From contig NC_053389.1 in NCBI RefSeq assembly GCF_905171765.1, positions 403,730,645 to 403,794,644 on the forward strand: a DNA stretch of 64,000 bases, read 5' to 3'. Each line of letters starts with the position of its first letter. The stretch's first letter is position 1. The notes under the pieces are model-generated. The model saw only the letters and a program-made list of their open reading frames with translations, was not told the origin of the DNA and searched no databases. The position numbers and the translations under genes were made by a program. Below are positions 1-11,239 of this stretch, piece by piece. This stretch comes from Bufo bufo (taxonomy: Eukaryota; Chordata; Amphibia; Anura; Bufonidae).

Positions 1-731
1 TTTTGCTACGCTGTTGGCTCGGTATCACCACTGCCTCTTCCTCTGAACTCTGAAAGTCAGTGGCATGACCTTCATTCCATGTGGGGTCTAGGACCTCATC
101 GTCCCCTGCATCGTCTTCCACCCAGTCTTCCTCCCTGACCTCCTTTTCGGTCTGCACACTGCAGAAATACGCAACAGTTGGCACCTGTGTTTCGTCATCA
201 TCAGTGACGTGCTGAGGTGGTATTCCCATGTCCTCATCAGGAAACATAAGTGGTTGTGCATCAGTGCATTCTATGTCTTACACCCCTGGTGAAGGGCCAG
301 GTGGATGCCATTGGGAAACCCTGCCAGCAGAGTCTTCAAACAGCATAAGAGACTGCTGCATGACTTGAGGCTCAGACAGGTTCCCCGATATGCACGAGGG
401 TGATGTGACAGACTGATGTGCATGGGTTTCAGGCGCTACCTGTGCGCTTTCTGCAGAAGACTGGGTGGGAGATAATGTGAACGTGCTGGATCCACTGTCG
501 GCCACCACAATTGACTAGCGCCTGTACTTGCTCAGGCCTTAGCATCCTTAGAACGGCATTAGGCCCGACCAAATATCGCTGTAGATTCTGGCGGGTACTG
601 GGACCTGAGGTGGTAGGTTCAGTAGGACGTGTAGCTGTGGCAGAATGGCCACGTCCTCTCCCTGCACCAGAGGCTCCACCAACACCACCACCACGACCAT
701 GACCGCGTCCCTTATTAGATGTTTGCCTCAT
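1..731 (-). pseudogene. hAT transposase N-terminal part, frameshifted
   Basis: This would encode the basic N-terminal tail and acidic linker of a hAT transposase. The start at 731 gives a Gly/Arg-rich tail followed by the block NLQRYLVGPNAVLRMLRPEQ, nearly identical to the copy at 61747. Around residue 75 a one-base difference (NCGG against NWVADS) shifts the frame. The match then continues in another frame through the Ser/Thr-rich region (278-508) and an acidic stretch to the window edge. The BED finger and catalytic RNase H-like domain lie outside the window. It is a broken copy and cannot encode the full protein as it stands. Confidence 0.75.
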
Positions 732-1724
732 AGTTAGCGTTCACAAAGCAAAGTAAACAGTGGTTACAGTAAGTCTGTTAAAAATAATTAACCACCAATA
801 AAAACCCTGATGTAGGGTACTGCACTCAAATTATTATTTTTTTAAATCTATATGACAGCGGTATTTGTGGCATAAATTTCACAGTAACTTATGCACGTCT
901 AATCCCAGATGTGCAGTATATCAGAGGGTTTTTTCACCCCAGTAACCAAAAAAACGTATTTCTGGCCTAAATGTGACAGTCACTTATGCACGTCTTATCC
1001 CAGATGTGCAGTATATTAGAGGGTTTTTTCACCCCAGTAACCAAAAAAACGTATTTCTGGCCTAAATGTGACAGTCACTTATGCACGTCTAATCCTAGAT
1101 GTGCAGTATATTAGAGGGGTTTTTCACCCCAGTAACCAAAAAGCCGTATTTCTGGCCTAAATGTGACAGTCACTTATGCACGTCTAATCCTAGATGTGCA
1201 GTATATTAGAGGGGTTTTTCACCCCAGTAACCAAAAAGCCGTATTTCTGGCCTAAATGTGACTGTCACTTATGCACTTCTAATCCCAGATGTGCAGTATA
1301 TATTAGAGGGTTTTTTCACCCCAGTAACCAAATAGATGTATTTCTGGCCAAAATGTGACAGTCACTTATGCACGTCTTATCCCAGATGTGCAGTATATCA
1401 GAAGGTTTTTTCACCCCAGTAACCAAAAAGCCGTATTTCTGGCCTAAATGTGACAGTCACTTATGCATATCTAATCCCAGATGTGCAGTATATTAGAGGG
1501 TTTTTTAACCCCAGTAACCAAAAAGCCGTATTTCTAGCCTAAATGTGACAGTCACTTATGCATGTCTAATCACAGATGTGCAGTATATATTAGAGGGTTT
1601 TTTCACCCCAGTAACCAAAAAGCCGTATTTCTGGCCTAAATGTGATAGTCACTTATGCACATCTAATCCCAGATGTGCAGTATATATTAGAGGGTTTTTT
1701 CACCCCAGTAACCAAAAAGATGTA

Positions 1725-3053
1725 CAAACCGGATTCCCAAAAAGTTGGGACACTAAACAAATTGTGAATAAAAACTGAATGCAATGATGTGGAGATGGCA
1801 AATGTCAATATTTTATTTGTAATAGAACGTAGATGACAGATCAAACGTTTAATCCGAGTAAATGTATCATTTTAAAGGAAAAATACTTTGATTCCAATTT
1901 TCACGGTGTCAACAAATCCCAAAAAAGTTGGGACAAGTAGCAATAAGAGGCTGGAAAAAGTAAATTTGAGCATAACGAAGAGCTGGAAGACCAATTAACA
2001 CTAATTAGGTCAATTAGCAACATGATTGGGTATAAAAAGAGCTTCTCAGAGTGGCAGTGTCTCTCAGAAGCCAAGATGGGTAGAGGATCACCAATTCCCA
2101 CAATATTGCGCAGAAAGATAGTGGAGCAATATCAGAAAGATGTTACCCAGCGAAAAATTGCAAAGACTTTGCATCTATCATCATCAACTGTGCATAACAT
2201 CATCCGAAGATTCAGAGAATCTGGAACAATCTCTGTGCGTAAGGGTCAAGGCCGTAAAATCATACTGGATGCCCGTGATCTCCGGGCCCTTAAACGACAC
2301 TGCACCACAAACAGGAATGCTACTGTAAAAGAAATCACAGAATGGGCTCAGGAATACTTCCAGAAACCATTGTCAGTGAACACAATCCACCGTGCCATCC
2401 GCCGTTGCCAGCTGAAACTCTACAGTGCAAAGAAGAAGCCATTTCTAAGCAAGATCAGCAAGCTCAGGCGTTTTCACTGGGCCAGGGATCATTTAAAATG
2501 GAGTGTGGCAAAATGGAAGACTGTTCTGTGGTCAGACGAGTCAGACGAGTCACGATTCGAAGTTCTTTTTGGAAATCTGGGACGCCATGTCATCCGGACC
2601 AAAGAGGACAAGGACAACCCAAGTTGTTATCAACGCTCAGTTCAGAAGCCTGCATCTCTGATGGTATGGGGTTGCATGAGTGCGTGTGGCATGGGCAGCT
2701 TGCATGTCTGGAAAGGCACCATCAACAAGAATGGGAGAGCATTCCTATTTCTAAACTTGAGAAACTGGTCTCCTCGGTCCCCAGACGTCTGTTGAGTGTT
2801 GTAAGAAGAAGGGGAGATGCCACACAGTGGTGAAAATGGCCTTGTCCCAACTTTTTTGGGATTTGTTGACACCATGAAATTCCGATTTAACATATTTTTC
2901 CCTTAAAATGGTAAATTTTCTCAGTTTAAACTTTTGTTCCGTGATTTATGTTCTATTCTGAATAAAATATTAGAAGTTGGCACCTCCACATCATTGCATT
3001 CAGTTTTTATTCACGATTTGTATAGTGTCCCAACTTTTTTGGAATCCGGTTTG
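1725..3053 (+). mobile_element. Tc1/mariner transposon, internally deleted
   Basis: The element is bounded by TA dinucleotides (1723-1724 and 3054-3055). Its long terminal inverted repeats start CAAACCGGATTCC; the two ends match for roughly 70 bp with few mismatches, as is usual for Tc1 elements. It lies inside a unit of the 95-bp array. Removing it with one TA restores the array sequence (gatg-ta-tttctgg), which is seen intact near 1340. A TATAAAAAG box at about 2031 precedes the transposase start. The length of 1.33 kb is shorter than the usual 1.6 kb because of the coding deletion. Confidence 0.93.
2076..2833 (+). pseudogene. Tc1 transposase, deleted in catalytic domain
   Basis: This is a DDE transposase of the Tc1 family, which binds the terminal repeats and cuts and pastes the element. 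The start at 2076 is chosen because MGRGSPIPTILRRKIVEQYQ is where the family's paired helix-turn-helix begins. The DNA-binding region (residues 1-110) is intact. The first catalytic Asp is in WSDES, where a 9-bp tandem duplication adds three extra residues (SDESDES). After KGTIN (about 2727) a deletion removes the segment that should carry the second Asp (the DNA-PH motif) and the third acidic residue. The typical C-terminus (LVSSVPRRLLSVVRRRG) follows in another frame and stops at 2833. It is non-functional. Confidence 0.9.
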
Positions 3054-3444
3054 TATTTCTGGCCTAAATGTGACAGTCACTTAAGCACGTCTTATCCCAG
3101 ATGTGCAGTACATTAGATGGTTTTTTCACCCCAGTAAGCAAAAAGATGTATTTCTGGACTTGCAGACATGCAGATAGCCTGTGCTGGTACACTATCGTTG
3201 CATAAAATGGCTGCCGATTATGTATTGATATTGACAAACTGAAGTAAAAAAAGTTATTTTTCAGCAGTAGTTGCCTCAGGGCAGGCTTAAAAAAATTGTG
3301 CAGTGTACCCACAAAACACATTTGCTGTAGATCACTGAGTAAAAAAAAGCTGTTCTTGATAAGATTTCTCCCTGATCTCTCCTCACAGCAGCTGCAGCCT
3401 CTCCATACACTAATCCGAGCAGAGTGACGGGCGGCGTTACGTGA

Positions 3445-3660
3445 CTCCAGCTTAAATAGAGGCTGGGTCACATGCTGCAGTTTGCCAATCACAGCCATGC
3501 CAATAGTAGGCATGGGTGTGATGGCCTTTTGGGGCAAGTAGTATGACGCTTGTTGATTGGCTGCTGTGCAGCCTTTCAAAAAGCGCCAAGAAAGCGCCGA
3601 ACACCGAACCCGAACCCAAACTTTTACGTAAATGTTCGGGTTCGGGTCCAGGTGTCTAAA
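3445..3660 (-). promoter_or_regulatory. Promoter-like block of hAT copy 1
   Basis: On the minus strand a TATA-like TCTATTTAAG (3451-3460) lies downstream of CCAAT-type motifs and a hairpin built from the words gccatgccaatagtaggcatgg. The whole block is conserved in the sister element at 57100-57235, where the box is a perfect TCTATATAAG. Conservation of this order in two copies supports a promoter for the transposase transcript. The start site is not shown by sequence. Confidence 0.5.
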
Positions 3661-3971
3661 ACTGTGCAGTTCATAAACTGTTTGCATGATGCTGTGAAAG
3701 TGTATCATAAGTGAATTGGTTTGTAACTTACCAGTTTCATTACAAACTACCCCAAATTTCTGATGAAGCTTTTCAGGTTTCAGTTCAAGTGTTGGTGGGA
3801 AAAACCTAAAGTTCGGGTTCGTGCAACTCTACTCCTTAACCATAGAAGGTGGGACAATGACCTCTGGACCCAGGCTTCTCCTCCGGATCTGATGAGTACC
3901 ATCCAATCTGTAAGTGTTCTCTTCTGGGGGACCAGCACACTGCAGCGTTATATCTTCAACCTGACCCAGAA

Positions 3972-4320
3972 CCATAGCTGATCTCCATATTGCCACTTAC
4001 AATGTAAAGGGTTTTAACTCCCCGTCCACGAGAATTTATATTTTCGCAATGCTGCGAAAAGAGGGCTCAGATGTGCTGCTCCTCCAGGAGACACACTTCA
4101 GGTTTAATCATTACCCCAAATTGGAATTTTCACAATACCCTCTATGTTTCCACTGTGGTGAGGGGGGGGGGGGCTTGTCGGCATCTGGGGGAGTAAGCAT
4201 AGGGTTTAAGAGAAAGATCCCTTTTAAATACACTTGCCATATCCAAGATCCAGAGAAGGGAGATTCCTTATGGTCAAAGGGAATATTGGTCCCCATCACG
4301 CAACCCCACATGTTTTAACT
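3972..4320 (+). pseudogene. LINE ORF2 apurinic-like endonuclease, N-terminal fragment
   Basis: The translated stretch IATYNVKGFNSPSTR followed by LRKEGSDVLLLQETHF is the beginning of an APE-like endonuclease. The Asn of YNVKG and the Glu of LQETH are the usual metal-site residues. The nuclease nicks target DNA to prime reverse transcription. The reading is open to about 4317, and then the remaining two-thirds of the domain is absent. No start codon fits the domain start: the frame runs in from upstream and the first Met (4049) is inside the domain. Confidence 0.85.
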
Positions 4321-4472
4321 GGCGCCTCAATGATTCTTTTCTAGGAGACCCTAACACAGTGGCGTACATACAGGGGTCGTAGGGGTCGCAGTTGCGACCG
4401 GGCCTGGCACTCCAGGGGGCCCTGCAGTAGTTTGTACCACTCAGACTCAGGTGGGGCGGCGGCAGGTCACAG

Positions 4473-4509
4473 GGAGATGAACGCTTCCATTGTGGAAGCG
4501 TTCATCTCC
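4473..4509. repeat. Perfect 17-bp inverted repeat
   Basis: The arms ggagatgaacgcttcca and tggaagcgttcatctcc are separated by 3 bases (ttg). They would fold into a tight hairpin in single-stranded DNA or RNA. It lies near the left end of the hAT passenger element; no function is evident. Confidence 0.9.
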
Positions 4510-4781
4510 ATAGTGATCTGTATCACCATCCTCAGGACAGCAATACAGATTGCTGTGCTGCGGCCGGGCAGGGAAGGGAGGCGTCTCCCTTCCCTGTTCC
4601 TCTGATAGGCTGCGGGCCTTGTGCCGGCAGCCTATCAGAGCGGTGCAGGCGGCACGAAGTACGTCATCGCGACGCCTGAGCTGTACAGCGCGGGACACAG
4701 GCCAGAAATGGCCTGCATCGCATCACTGCTAAGGAGGTAAGTATAAGGGTTTATTATTTTTTTTAATACCGGACTTTACTT

Positions 4782-5375
4782 GGGACATGAGGAGACACTT
4801 GATACTGGAAAATGGGGGGGAAGGTTGGCACTTGATACTGGAAAATGGGGGGGGGGAGGTTGGCACTTGATACTGGAAAATGGGGGGGAGGAAGGTTGGC
4901 ACTTGATACTGGAAAATGGGGGGGGAAGGAAGGTTGGCACTTGATACTGGAAAATGGGGGGGAAGGACGGTTGGCACTTGATACTGGAAAATGGGGGGGA
5001 AGGTTGGCACTTGATACTGGAAAATGGGGAGGGGGGAAGGAAGGTTGGCACTTGATACTAGAAAATGGGGGGGGAGGTTGGCACTTGATACTGGAAAATG
5101 GGGGGGGGGAGGTTGGCACTTAATACTGGAAAATGAGGTGGGGGGAGTTGGCACTTGACACTGGAAAATGAGGGGGGAAGGTTGGCCCTCTATACTGGAA
5201 AAAGATGGGGGGGAAGGTTGGCACTTGATACTGGAAAATGGGGGGGAAAGGTTGGCACTTGATACTGGAAAATGAGGGGGGGGGGAATTGGCACTTGATA
5301 CTGGAAAATGAGGGGGGGGCGGTTGGCACTTGATTCTGGCACACGGGGCGGTTGGCACTTGATACTGGCACAATA
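4782..5375. repeat. G-rich minisatellite, about 17 units of 33-40 bp
   Basis: Units follow the pattern ttggcacttgatactgg then aaaat and a run of 5-9 G. Length varies mainly through the G run and an added ggaa. The purine/G runs lie all on one strand, so the array could form G-quadruplex-like structures. The long Pro/Ser-rich reading frames on the minus strand here are by-products of a period often divisible by three. Confidence 0.9.
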
Positions 5376-5754
5376 TTGGGGGCACTATTGGGGACCACAG
5401 GGCACACAGTATTGGGGTAGTAGGATGTTTTGTCCAGAAGATGGTAGGATGATGGAAAAGTAGTAAACTAAGATTTTGTTTTTTTGTCAAACTGAAGAGA
5501 TTAAAAATGGCGTAAAAATGGTGGTCTGGTCTGAAAGGAGAAGACGAGGACAGAGAACATCTACATCGAAGGAGACGTCACTGGATGTAAGAGGTACGGG
5601 CGCGATTTATGGGTGGGGCTGTGTGTGTGTGGTTGACACAGGGGCCCCATAATCTCCTATTGCTTGGGGAAATGCCCCTCCCGAGACCGGGGGGGGGCAT
5701 GGATCAGTTTCGCACCGGGGCCCCATGGATTGTGTGTACGCCACTGCCCTAACA

Positions 5755-7240
5755 CCATTGAAAGAGTCGCCTCTTTACTGGATGAATACTTTGAGTTAAA
5801 TAACCCCCCCTTTCACCCCAGACTCTATGGGACGCACACAAACCCTTCATAAGGGGCCAATTTATTAGTATAGGTTCCCACTTGAAAAAACTTAGAGAGA
5901 AAAATGTTGAAACCCTTCTCTCAAAAATAATAAATCTTGAGACAACACACAAATGCTCCTTGGCTGATTCACAACTTCAGGATCTTTCTAATCTAAGAGC
6001 GGAACTCAAAGCTTTACTACAAGCTAAATCCGCCAAATATTACCTCAACTCGCAACACAAATTTTTTGCGCATGGTGATAAAACAACCATGTTCCTAATG
6101 AGTAGAATCAAAGCCAGAAGAGCGGATAACTACATACACCAGATATCTTCACCTAGTGGAGATCCCCTTTTTTCCACTAACCAAATAGCCAATCAATTCA
6201 AGGACTTCTACGAAAAATTGTACAACCTCCCCCCACCTCCCTTCCCCGATTCTCACCTCTCCCTTATCGCCTCTTTCCTTGAATAAATAACCCTCCCCTA
6301 ACTTACCAATTTCCCAAAAAGTTCATTGACAGTCCCTTTCACCATTGAGGAACTTTCTTCTGCCCTCTCTCAGATGCCTTTGGGCAAAAGCCCTGGCCCT
6401 GATGGCCTTCCAGCTTCTTACTATAGAACATTTAAGAAACTACTTTTACCTCATCTCCTCTATGTCTGTAATATATCCCTACAGAGCAGTTCTCTCTCCA
6501 GAGACATGACAACGGCTCACATAACGCTGATACCCAAGGAGCGAAAAGATTCTAAGCTATGCTCAAATTACAGGCCTATTTCCCTCCTAAATATATAGAC
6601 CTTAAACTACTGGCCAAAATGTTGGCTAACTGCTTAGCAAATTTTCTCCCCCTCTTGGTACATGGGGATCAGGTAGGATTTGTTCGCAATAGAGAGGGCA
6701 GGGACAACACAACTAGAGTAATCAATGTGTTGTGCCATGCAAAACATACCTCCTCTCCACTTCTCCTTCTAAGCACCGATGCTAATAAAGCATTTGATAG
6801 AATTAATTGGACCTATCTGAAACAAGTGTTAGCAAGCTTTGGCCTACCTGATCCCTATGTTCAGGGTGTCTTCGCTATGTATGCCCAAGCCACAGCTTTA
6901 GTCATGGTCAATGGAGGTCTGTCAATACCCTTCCATATACACAATGGCACTCGCCAAGGATGCCCCTTATCCCCTCTCCTTTTTATTTTAGCAATGGAAC
7001 CCCTACTAGCTACCCTACGTTCAGACCAAAGTATTAAAGGCATGATCCTGGGAGGCAAAAAACACAAGATAGCAGCATTTGCCGATGACGTAATGATAAT
7101 GACCACAAATCGAAAGGACTCTCTCACCAATATACAAAAACACCTATACCAGTATAGTACCCTTTCCAATTTCAATATTAATGCAAGTAAATCCTTAATA
7201 CTTAGTACTGGGATACCAGCAACCCAGCGGTTATTGAATG
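5755..7240 (+). pseudogene. LINE ORF2 reverse transcriptase, frameshifted and truncated
   Basis: The linker region (5755-6290) holds KFFAHGDKTTMFLMSRIKARR and FKDFYEKLYNL, typical between endonuclease and RT of L1/Tx1 elements. RT follows: LGKSPGPDGLPASYYRTF (about 6380), NYRPISLLNI (about 6568), then a shift to another frame near 6559-6600. Motif A is TDANKAFDR (about 6776), then NGTRQGCPLSPLLF, and motif C is FADDV (about 7078). All catalytic aspartates are present. Breaks include in-frame stops or shifts near 5840, 6283 and 6595. Thumb and C-terminal regions are lost at the junction near 7240. Confidence 0.9.
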
Positions 7241-10200
7241 GTTGACTCGACCTTCGACTACGTCACAATTGACATCAGACACCCCCAGCCAAGAGTCGGT
7301 GGGTTCATCAGACAAAACCCTTAGTTGGCATGGCCTGGGAGCAGCCCCTGTGCCCTGACCTGTCCTCAACCTGCCTTTGTCCTTTTCTTTTCCCTCAGCC
7401 AGAGAAGTATTATATGCTGTGGACTCATCTCCACTATACAGCGAGGACGAGCTACTAGAGGACAGTCAGCAGCTACTGCCCAGCAAAGATCCGGAGGAGA
7501 CATCCGCCGCTTCCTCCAGTAGGCGGGCAAGTAGTGATGAGGAGAGTGGCGTGGGAGCTGGTGTTGCGAGCGGTCAGGCTCCTGGTTCAGAGACCGTTGA
7601 GGAGGACATCAGTAACATGCAGACAGTACTCAATTATGATGTAGCTGATTGCAATTGTGAGCTGGGTAACTTAGGGGCTTCATCATCATCAGGATAAGAG
7701 GGTGGCAGCTTGCGCGTGAAACAGCGGTGAAGCAAGCAAGTCGGTAGCGTGGCAGCAGTGGAAGGTCGGGTAGTAGACCACCCGCTTTGCAAGAGCCTAA
7801 TGGCCCGGAAAGTAGTGGTGCAGGGGTTCATGGAGGCAGTGGGGTAGCAGTCAGTCAGTGCAGAATGTTGGGGGTAAAATCACCTTCTCGGAGGTGTGGC
7901 AGTTTATTGTTATGCCGCTGGGGGCGTCGTACATGGCTATTTGTTGAATCTGTGAGCACAAGGTGAAGCGTGGCCAGGGTGCCAATGTTGGCACCATGGG
8001 CCTGCGTCAACATATGCAGCTTCACCATAAAGTGAGCTGGGCGAACAGTGGCTCCAATGTGGTGGTCCAGCCTGTCGCAGCAACGGCTGCATCACCCAGT
8101 GGCATGCACCAGATTTCAGGCAGTCAAGGCTCCACCACCTCAGCCGAAGGGAGTTGTCTGTCCTTCCCATCATCTGCTGTCCTGATGCTCCTGCTCCTCC
8201 ACCTCCTTGTCAATCATTCCATCAGCAATCGATCACTGAAGCGATTGCCAAAAGACAACAGTATGCGTGCACTCATCCAACATCACAGAAGCTACAGTCA
8301 CTCCCTTTCTAAGTGGTGGACTCTGCACCTTTCAGAAAACCGATGGCTTGTGCTGAGCCGAGGTGGAGAGTCCCAAGCCGTCATTTCTTTGCTAAAAAAG
8401 CAGCACCAGCAGCCATGTACACATATGGGCCAGTCCTTCAGCCTGTCAGTGTCTGCCAAAGTGCATGGCAGCGCCAAAGTGTGGAGCTATAACTACGGTC
8501 AAGGACATTATATGTCCTTTACTGCACACTGGGTAAATGTGTCTTCTGCCCAGCCAAACCAGCAACTTGGCCAGGTGACGCCGCTTCCGCCTCCACGTTC
8601 TAACGCCTTTGGTAGTGTGACAATGTCCGCCTCTGCCTTCTCATCCTCCACCTTGTCCTCAGCCTCCACTGTAGGGACAATTCACAGTGCCCCACCAGCA
8701 TACCACATATGCAGGGCACGGCAGTGTCACATTGTTCTGCACCTCATTTGCCTGGGCGAACGGAGTCACACATGTGAAGAACTGCTCCGCGTCCTTCATC
8801 AAGAAATCGAATCCTGACTTTCTTTGCGACAACTCAAAATCGGAACCATGGTGACCAACAACGGGAAGAACATGTGTCGGTGCTGCGACAAGGAAGGCTG
8901 AGCCATGAGCCCTGCATGGCACACGTGTTCAATCTGGTTGTTAACCATTTCCTGAAGTCTTCCACCCATCTGCAAGACATCCTAAAAATGGCCAAGAAAC
9001 TTTGCATGCACTTCAGCAACTCGTGCATCCTCCAACATAGTATGATATACGACGTTTCCACCTGTTGGAATTCCACCCTTCATATGTTGGACTGACTGTA
9101 CGGATAGAGAAAGGCCATAAATGAGGTTCTCCCCTGTGTAACTTCGATGTTAGCCAGTGGCAGCTCATGCGTGACACCTGCCATTTGCTCATGCCCTTTG
9201 AGGAGGCCACTTTGTCAGTCGCCAGGACTACAGGATGAACAAAGTCATTCCACTGATTCATATCCTGGAAAAGATGCTGGTAAATCTGTCTGGTTAGGGG
9301 ACTGGAGATGTGGCGTCTACATCTCAAGGCCACATGACCCTTGTGGGGGCTGAACTGGAGGAGGAGGACATTGGAGCACAAGTAATGTGTAGCGAAATGG
9401 ATGTTTTTTCTACACAGGTGACAGGAGAGGAGGAGCAGGAGCAGCCAGATGAGCAAGCCTGAGATGAGGAAGACGAGGCAGATGATGCAGAAACACCGTG
9501 GCAGTATGCAGTGGAGATGGAGGCAGGGAGTCCCTCTGAGTCACTTGCGCAAATGGCCCGATGCATGCTCACTTGCTTGTGTAGTAACAGTCGAATTGTC
9601 AACACTCGGCAGAGCGATGACTACTGGCTCTCCACCATGTTAGACTCTCGCTACCGGTACAAAATGGGGGCCTTTTTTTACACCTGCTGAGAGGGAGGAG
9701 AAACTGAACTACCATAGAGACATGATATGTAGTCAGTTGGCCGCTACCTATCTGCGCCATTGTCCATCCTCTTGCAGGTCTGAGAGGGGCCCTCTGCGCT
9801 CACGTTCCACTGCCGTGGCTGCTGGGAGGGGTGACAGGAGCAGTACCAGCTCCATCAGCAGTAGCCTGAGTCTACAGTCGCTGATGAGCAGCTTTCTTCA
9901 CCCACATAGTGAAGAAACTATTTACCAGCAGCTAGACATAGAGCAGAACCTGAACCAGCAGGTGGTGGCATACTTGGAGTGCACCCTGCCAGGCTGTCAT
10001 TGAAGATCCGCTGGACTACTGGGCAGCCAAAACTGGATTTGTGGCCGCAACTGGCCGAGTTTGCAATGGAAAAGCTGTCCTGCCCGTCAAGTAGAGTGGC
10101 ATCACAGCGGGTTTTTAGTGTGGAGGGGGCCATAGTTACAAATAATATCACAGCCTGATGAACGTTAAAAATAAACAAAACAAAACCTTTATTAAAAAGT

Positions 10201-11102
10201 CTGTTTAAAAGGGGGCAAAAGCCCTATATGTCACAGTCTGTGACCATCAGGCAACCAGTCTCAAAACATATGCAGAGAAGGGTAACAAATAACTTCTCTG
10301 CACAGTTGAGGGACTGGGCTAGAAAAACTCGACTTGCTAGCAAATGATTGCTATGGATAAGTAAGTCGGAGTTGAGGGCACGGTAATCAGTGTGAATGGA
10401 CACAGAGTGTGTGTTACCAGTGATCCTATGAGGTATATATGCCGACGTGGTTGTGCCACCTAGTACATGGGTCATGTAGTGCTACATGTAATTGGTAACC
10501 CTACCTCTGCCAGAGTGGAGTCTCTGTGGACTAATAAATACCCTAATGTAATGCAGAGTTCAGACCAATCTGTTTGTATAGCTTGCGGCCAGTACCTAGG
10601 TCACAACCATATAATCGCAGCCAGTGTATTTTTGGCTATATACAGTCACTCATAGCCAGTGTACTTTGGCTCCATTCACACAACTCAAGCCAGTATATTT
10701 TGGTTCCATCCATTCATCACATCCACACTCCAGGCTATATGGAACAATTTGCATCTAGTGCAGCCCTGCCTAGAGAGCCGTGTCCTAGTAATTAGCAGCA
10801 GCTCTACGCGTTTCCACGTGACTTGTGGTTGTCACATATCTTCAGGAGCTTAGTTTTATGCTAGAGTCAAGACAGACAAGCCGCACTGTAGTGTGCTATG
10901 GGTTTGGCGTTGTAATGGCCGCGCGCGGCCGATAAAACGCCGAGTTCATATGGCCGAGGCCCCGCCTATCAGGAGGGCCATAGTTACCCCAAAGAGAACT
11001 CGCCTGTCTACCTAAAATGTGGAGAGACTGACCTTTGTCAAGATGAATCAGGCGTGGATCAGCCAGGATTTCCACCCACCAATGCCTAATGCATCAGATT
11101 AG
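7241..11102 (+). pseudogene. hAT (BED-finger) transposase, heavily decayed
   Basis: Blocks of a hAT transposase follow in order across several frames. There is an acidic N-terminus (7400-7690). A BED zinc finger (about 7894-8037) has CxxC with a stop codon between the cysteines and GLRQHMQLHH for the histidines. SRHFFAKKA (about 8370) is followed by the first catalytic block, matched by YGQGHYMSFTAHWVN (8493-8537). Then come CMAHVFNLVV (about 8914), DVSTCWNSTLHMLD (9052-9095) and STMLDSRYRYKMGAFF (about 9631). The C-terminal dimerisation block RVFSVEGAIVT is cut by the 835-bp insertion and resumes as AIVTPKRTRL, LTFVKMNQAWI, stopping at 11102. Many stops and shifts show long neutral decay. 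Confidence 0.85.
10140..10974 (-). mobile_element. Unclassified 835-bp insertion with 13-bp target duplication
   Basis: The 13-mer gggccatagttac occurs at 10127-10139 and 10975-10987, and the hAT reading frame is continuous across it once the insert is removed. The insert has no ORF that I recognise. On the minus strand an AATAAA signal (about 10190) lies near what would be its 3' end, but there is no poly(A) tail. It contains three short imperfect repeats of agccagtgtattttggct type (10620-10700) and a perfect GGCCGCGCGCGGCC palindrome near 10925. A duplication of this length fits a retrotransposed sequence (LINE, SINE or PLE-mobilised), but the class is undetermined. Confidence 0.7.
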
Positions 11103-11239
11103 ATCATCCATGCTGCCTCACCCAAACCTTGACAAAAGAGACTGGTTTCTTCTGGCTACCTGCCTCAGCTACTATTCTAAAGCTTCCACCCGCCTGATGC
11201 CACACATCTGATGCCAAGTGCTAATTTTTTCATCCAGCA

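Larger units (their letters stand above)
855..3150. repeat. 95-bp tandem array upstream of hAT copy 1 ORF (interrupted by Tc1)
   Basis: The repeated phrase atgcacgtct recurs at 891, 986, 1081, 1176, 1271, 1368, 1463, 1558 and 1655, a period of 95 bp (97 where a ta is duplicated). About nine units lie left of the Tc1 insertion, and one further unit resumes at 3054. Units are 90-98% alike by eye. The array sits between the promoter-like block and the transposase start, so it would be 5' leader or intron if the element were transcribed. It has no similarity to the arrays in the sister copy at 57508-61620. Confidence 0.9.
1..3831 (-). mobile_element. hAT transposon copy 1, 5' part (cut by window edge)
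   Basis: This is the 5' half of a BED-finger hAT DNA transposon, read on the minus strand. It is recognised by its close match, in both the first ORF and the promoter region, to the plus-strand copy starting at 56968. The outer end is placed at 3831 because the minus strand there begins TAGAGTTGCACGAACCCGAA, like the TAGGGATGAGCGAACCCGAA end of the other copy. The following 8 bases (ctccttaa) are only a candidate target duplication, since the far end is outside the window. In transcription order it has a terminus, a promoter-like block near 3450-3650, a 95-bp tandem array broken by a Tc1 element, and then the transposase start. About 100 bp near 3658-3750 has no counterpart in the other copy. 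Confidence 0.75.
4357..5746. mobile_element. Non-autonomous hAT element (CAGTGGCGTAC ends) inserted in LINE
   Basis: The ends are CAGTGGCGTAC at the left and GTACGCCACTG at the right, flanked by a perfect 8-bp duplication ccctaaca (4349-4356 and 5747-5754), which is diagnostic of hAT insertion. Removing it joins the LINE frame as LGDPNTIERVASLL. The interior has no transposase. It holds a 17-bp perfect hairpin (4473-4509), a G-rich minisatellite (about 4782-5375) and simple GC-rich DNA. It is therefore a passenger element that needs a transposase in trans. Confidence 0.93.
3840..7240 (+). mobile_element. L1/Tx1-like LINE, internally deleted and 3'-truncated
   Basis: This is a non-LTR retrotransposon with an APE-type endonuclease start (about 3972) and a reverse transcriptase domain (5755-7240). 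It is split by a non-autonomous hAT element at 4357-5746. Part of the endonuclease is also missing between the segment ending near 4320 and the segment resuming near 4325. The sequence stops inside the reverse transcriptase just after motif C, with no 3' end or poly(A). That is unusual for a LINE, where 5' truncation is the rule. The lost 3' part coincides with the lost 5' end of the neighbouring hAT copy, which suggests a deletion that joined them. Confidence 0.85.

Noticed and set aside
3763..3981. Short open frame between the hAT end and the LINE
   Set aside because: It spans the hAT terminus and LINE leader and has no conserved content.
4729..5490. Long Pro/Ser-rich minus-strand reading frame of about 250 codons
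   Set aside because: It is produced by the G-rich minisatellite; several other frames are open for the same reason, and there is no start context or family resemblance.
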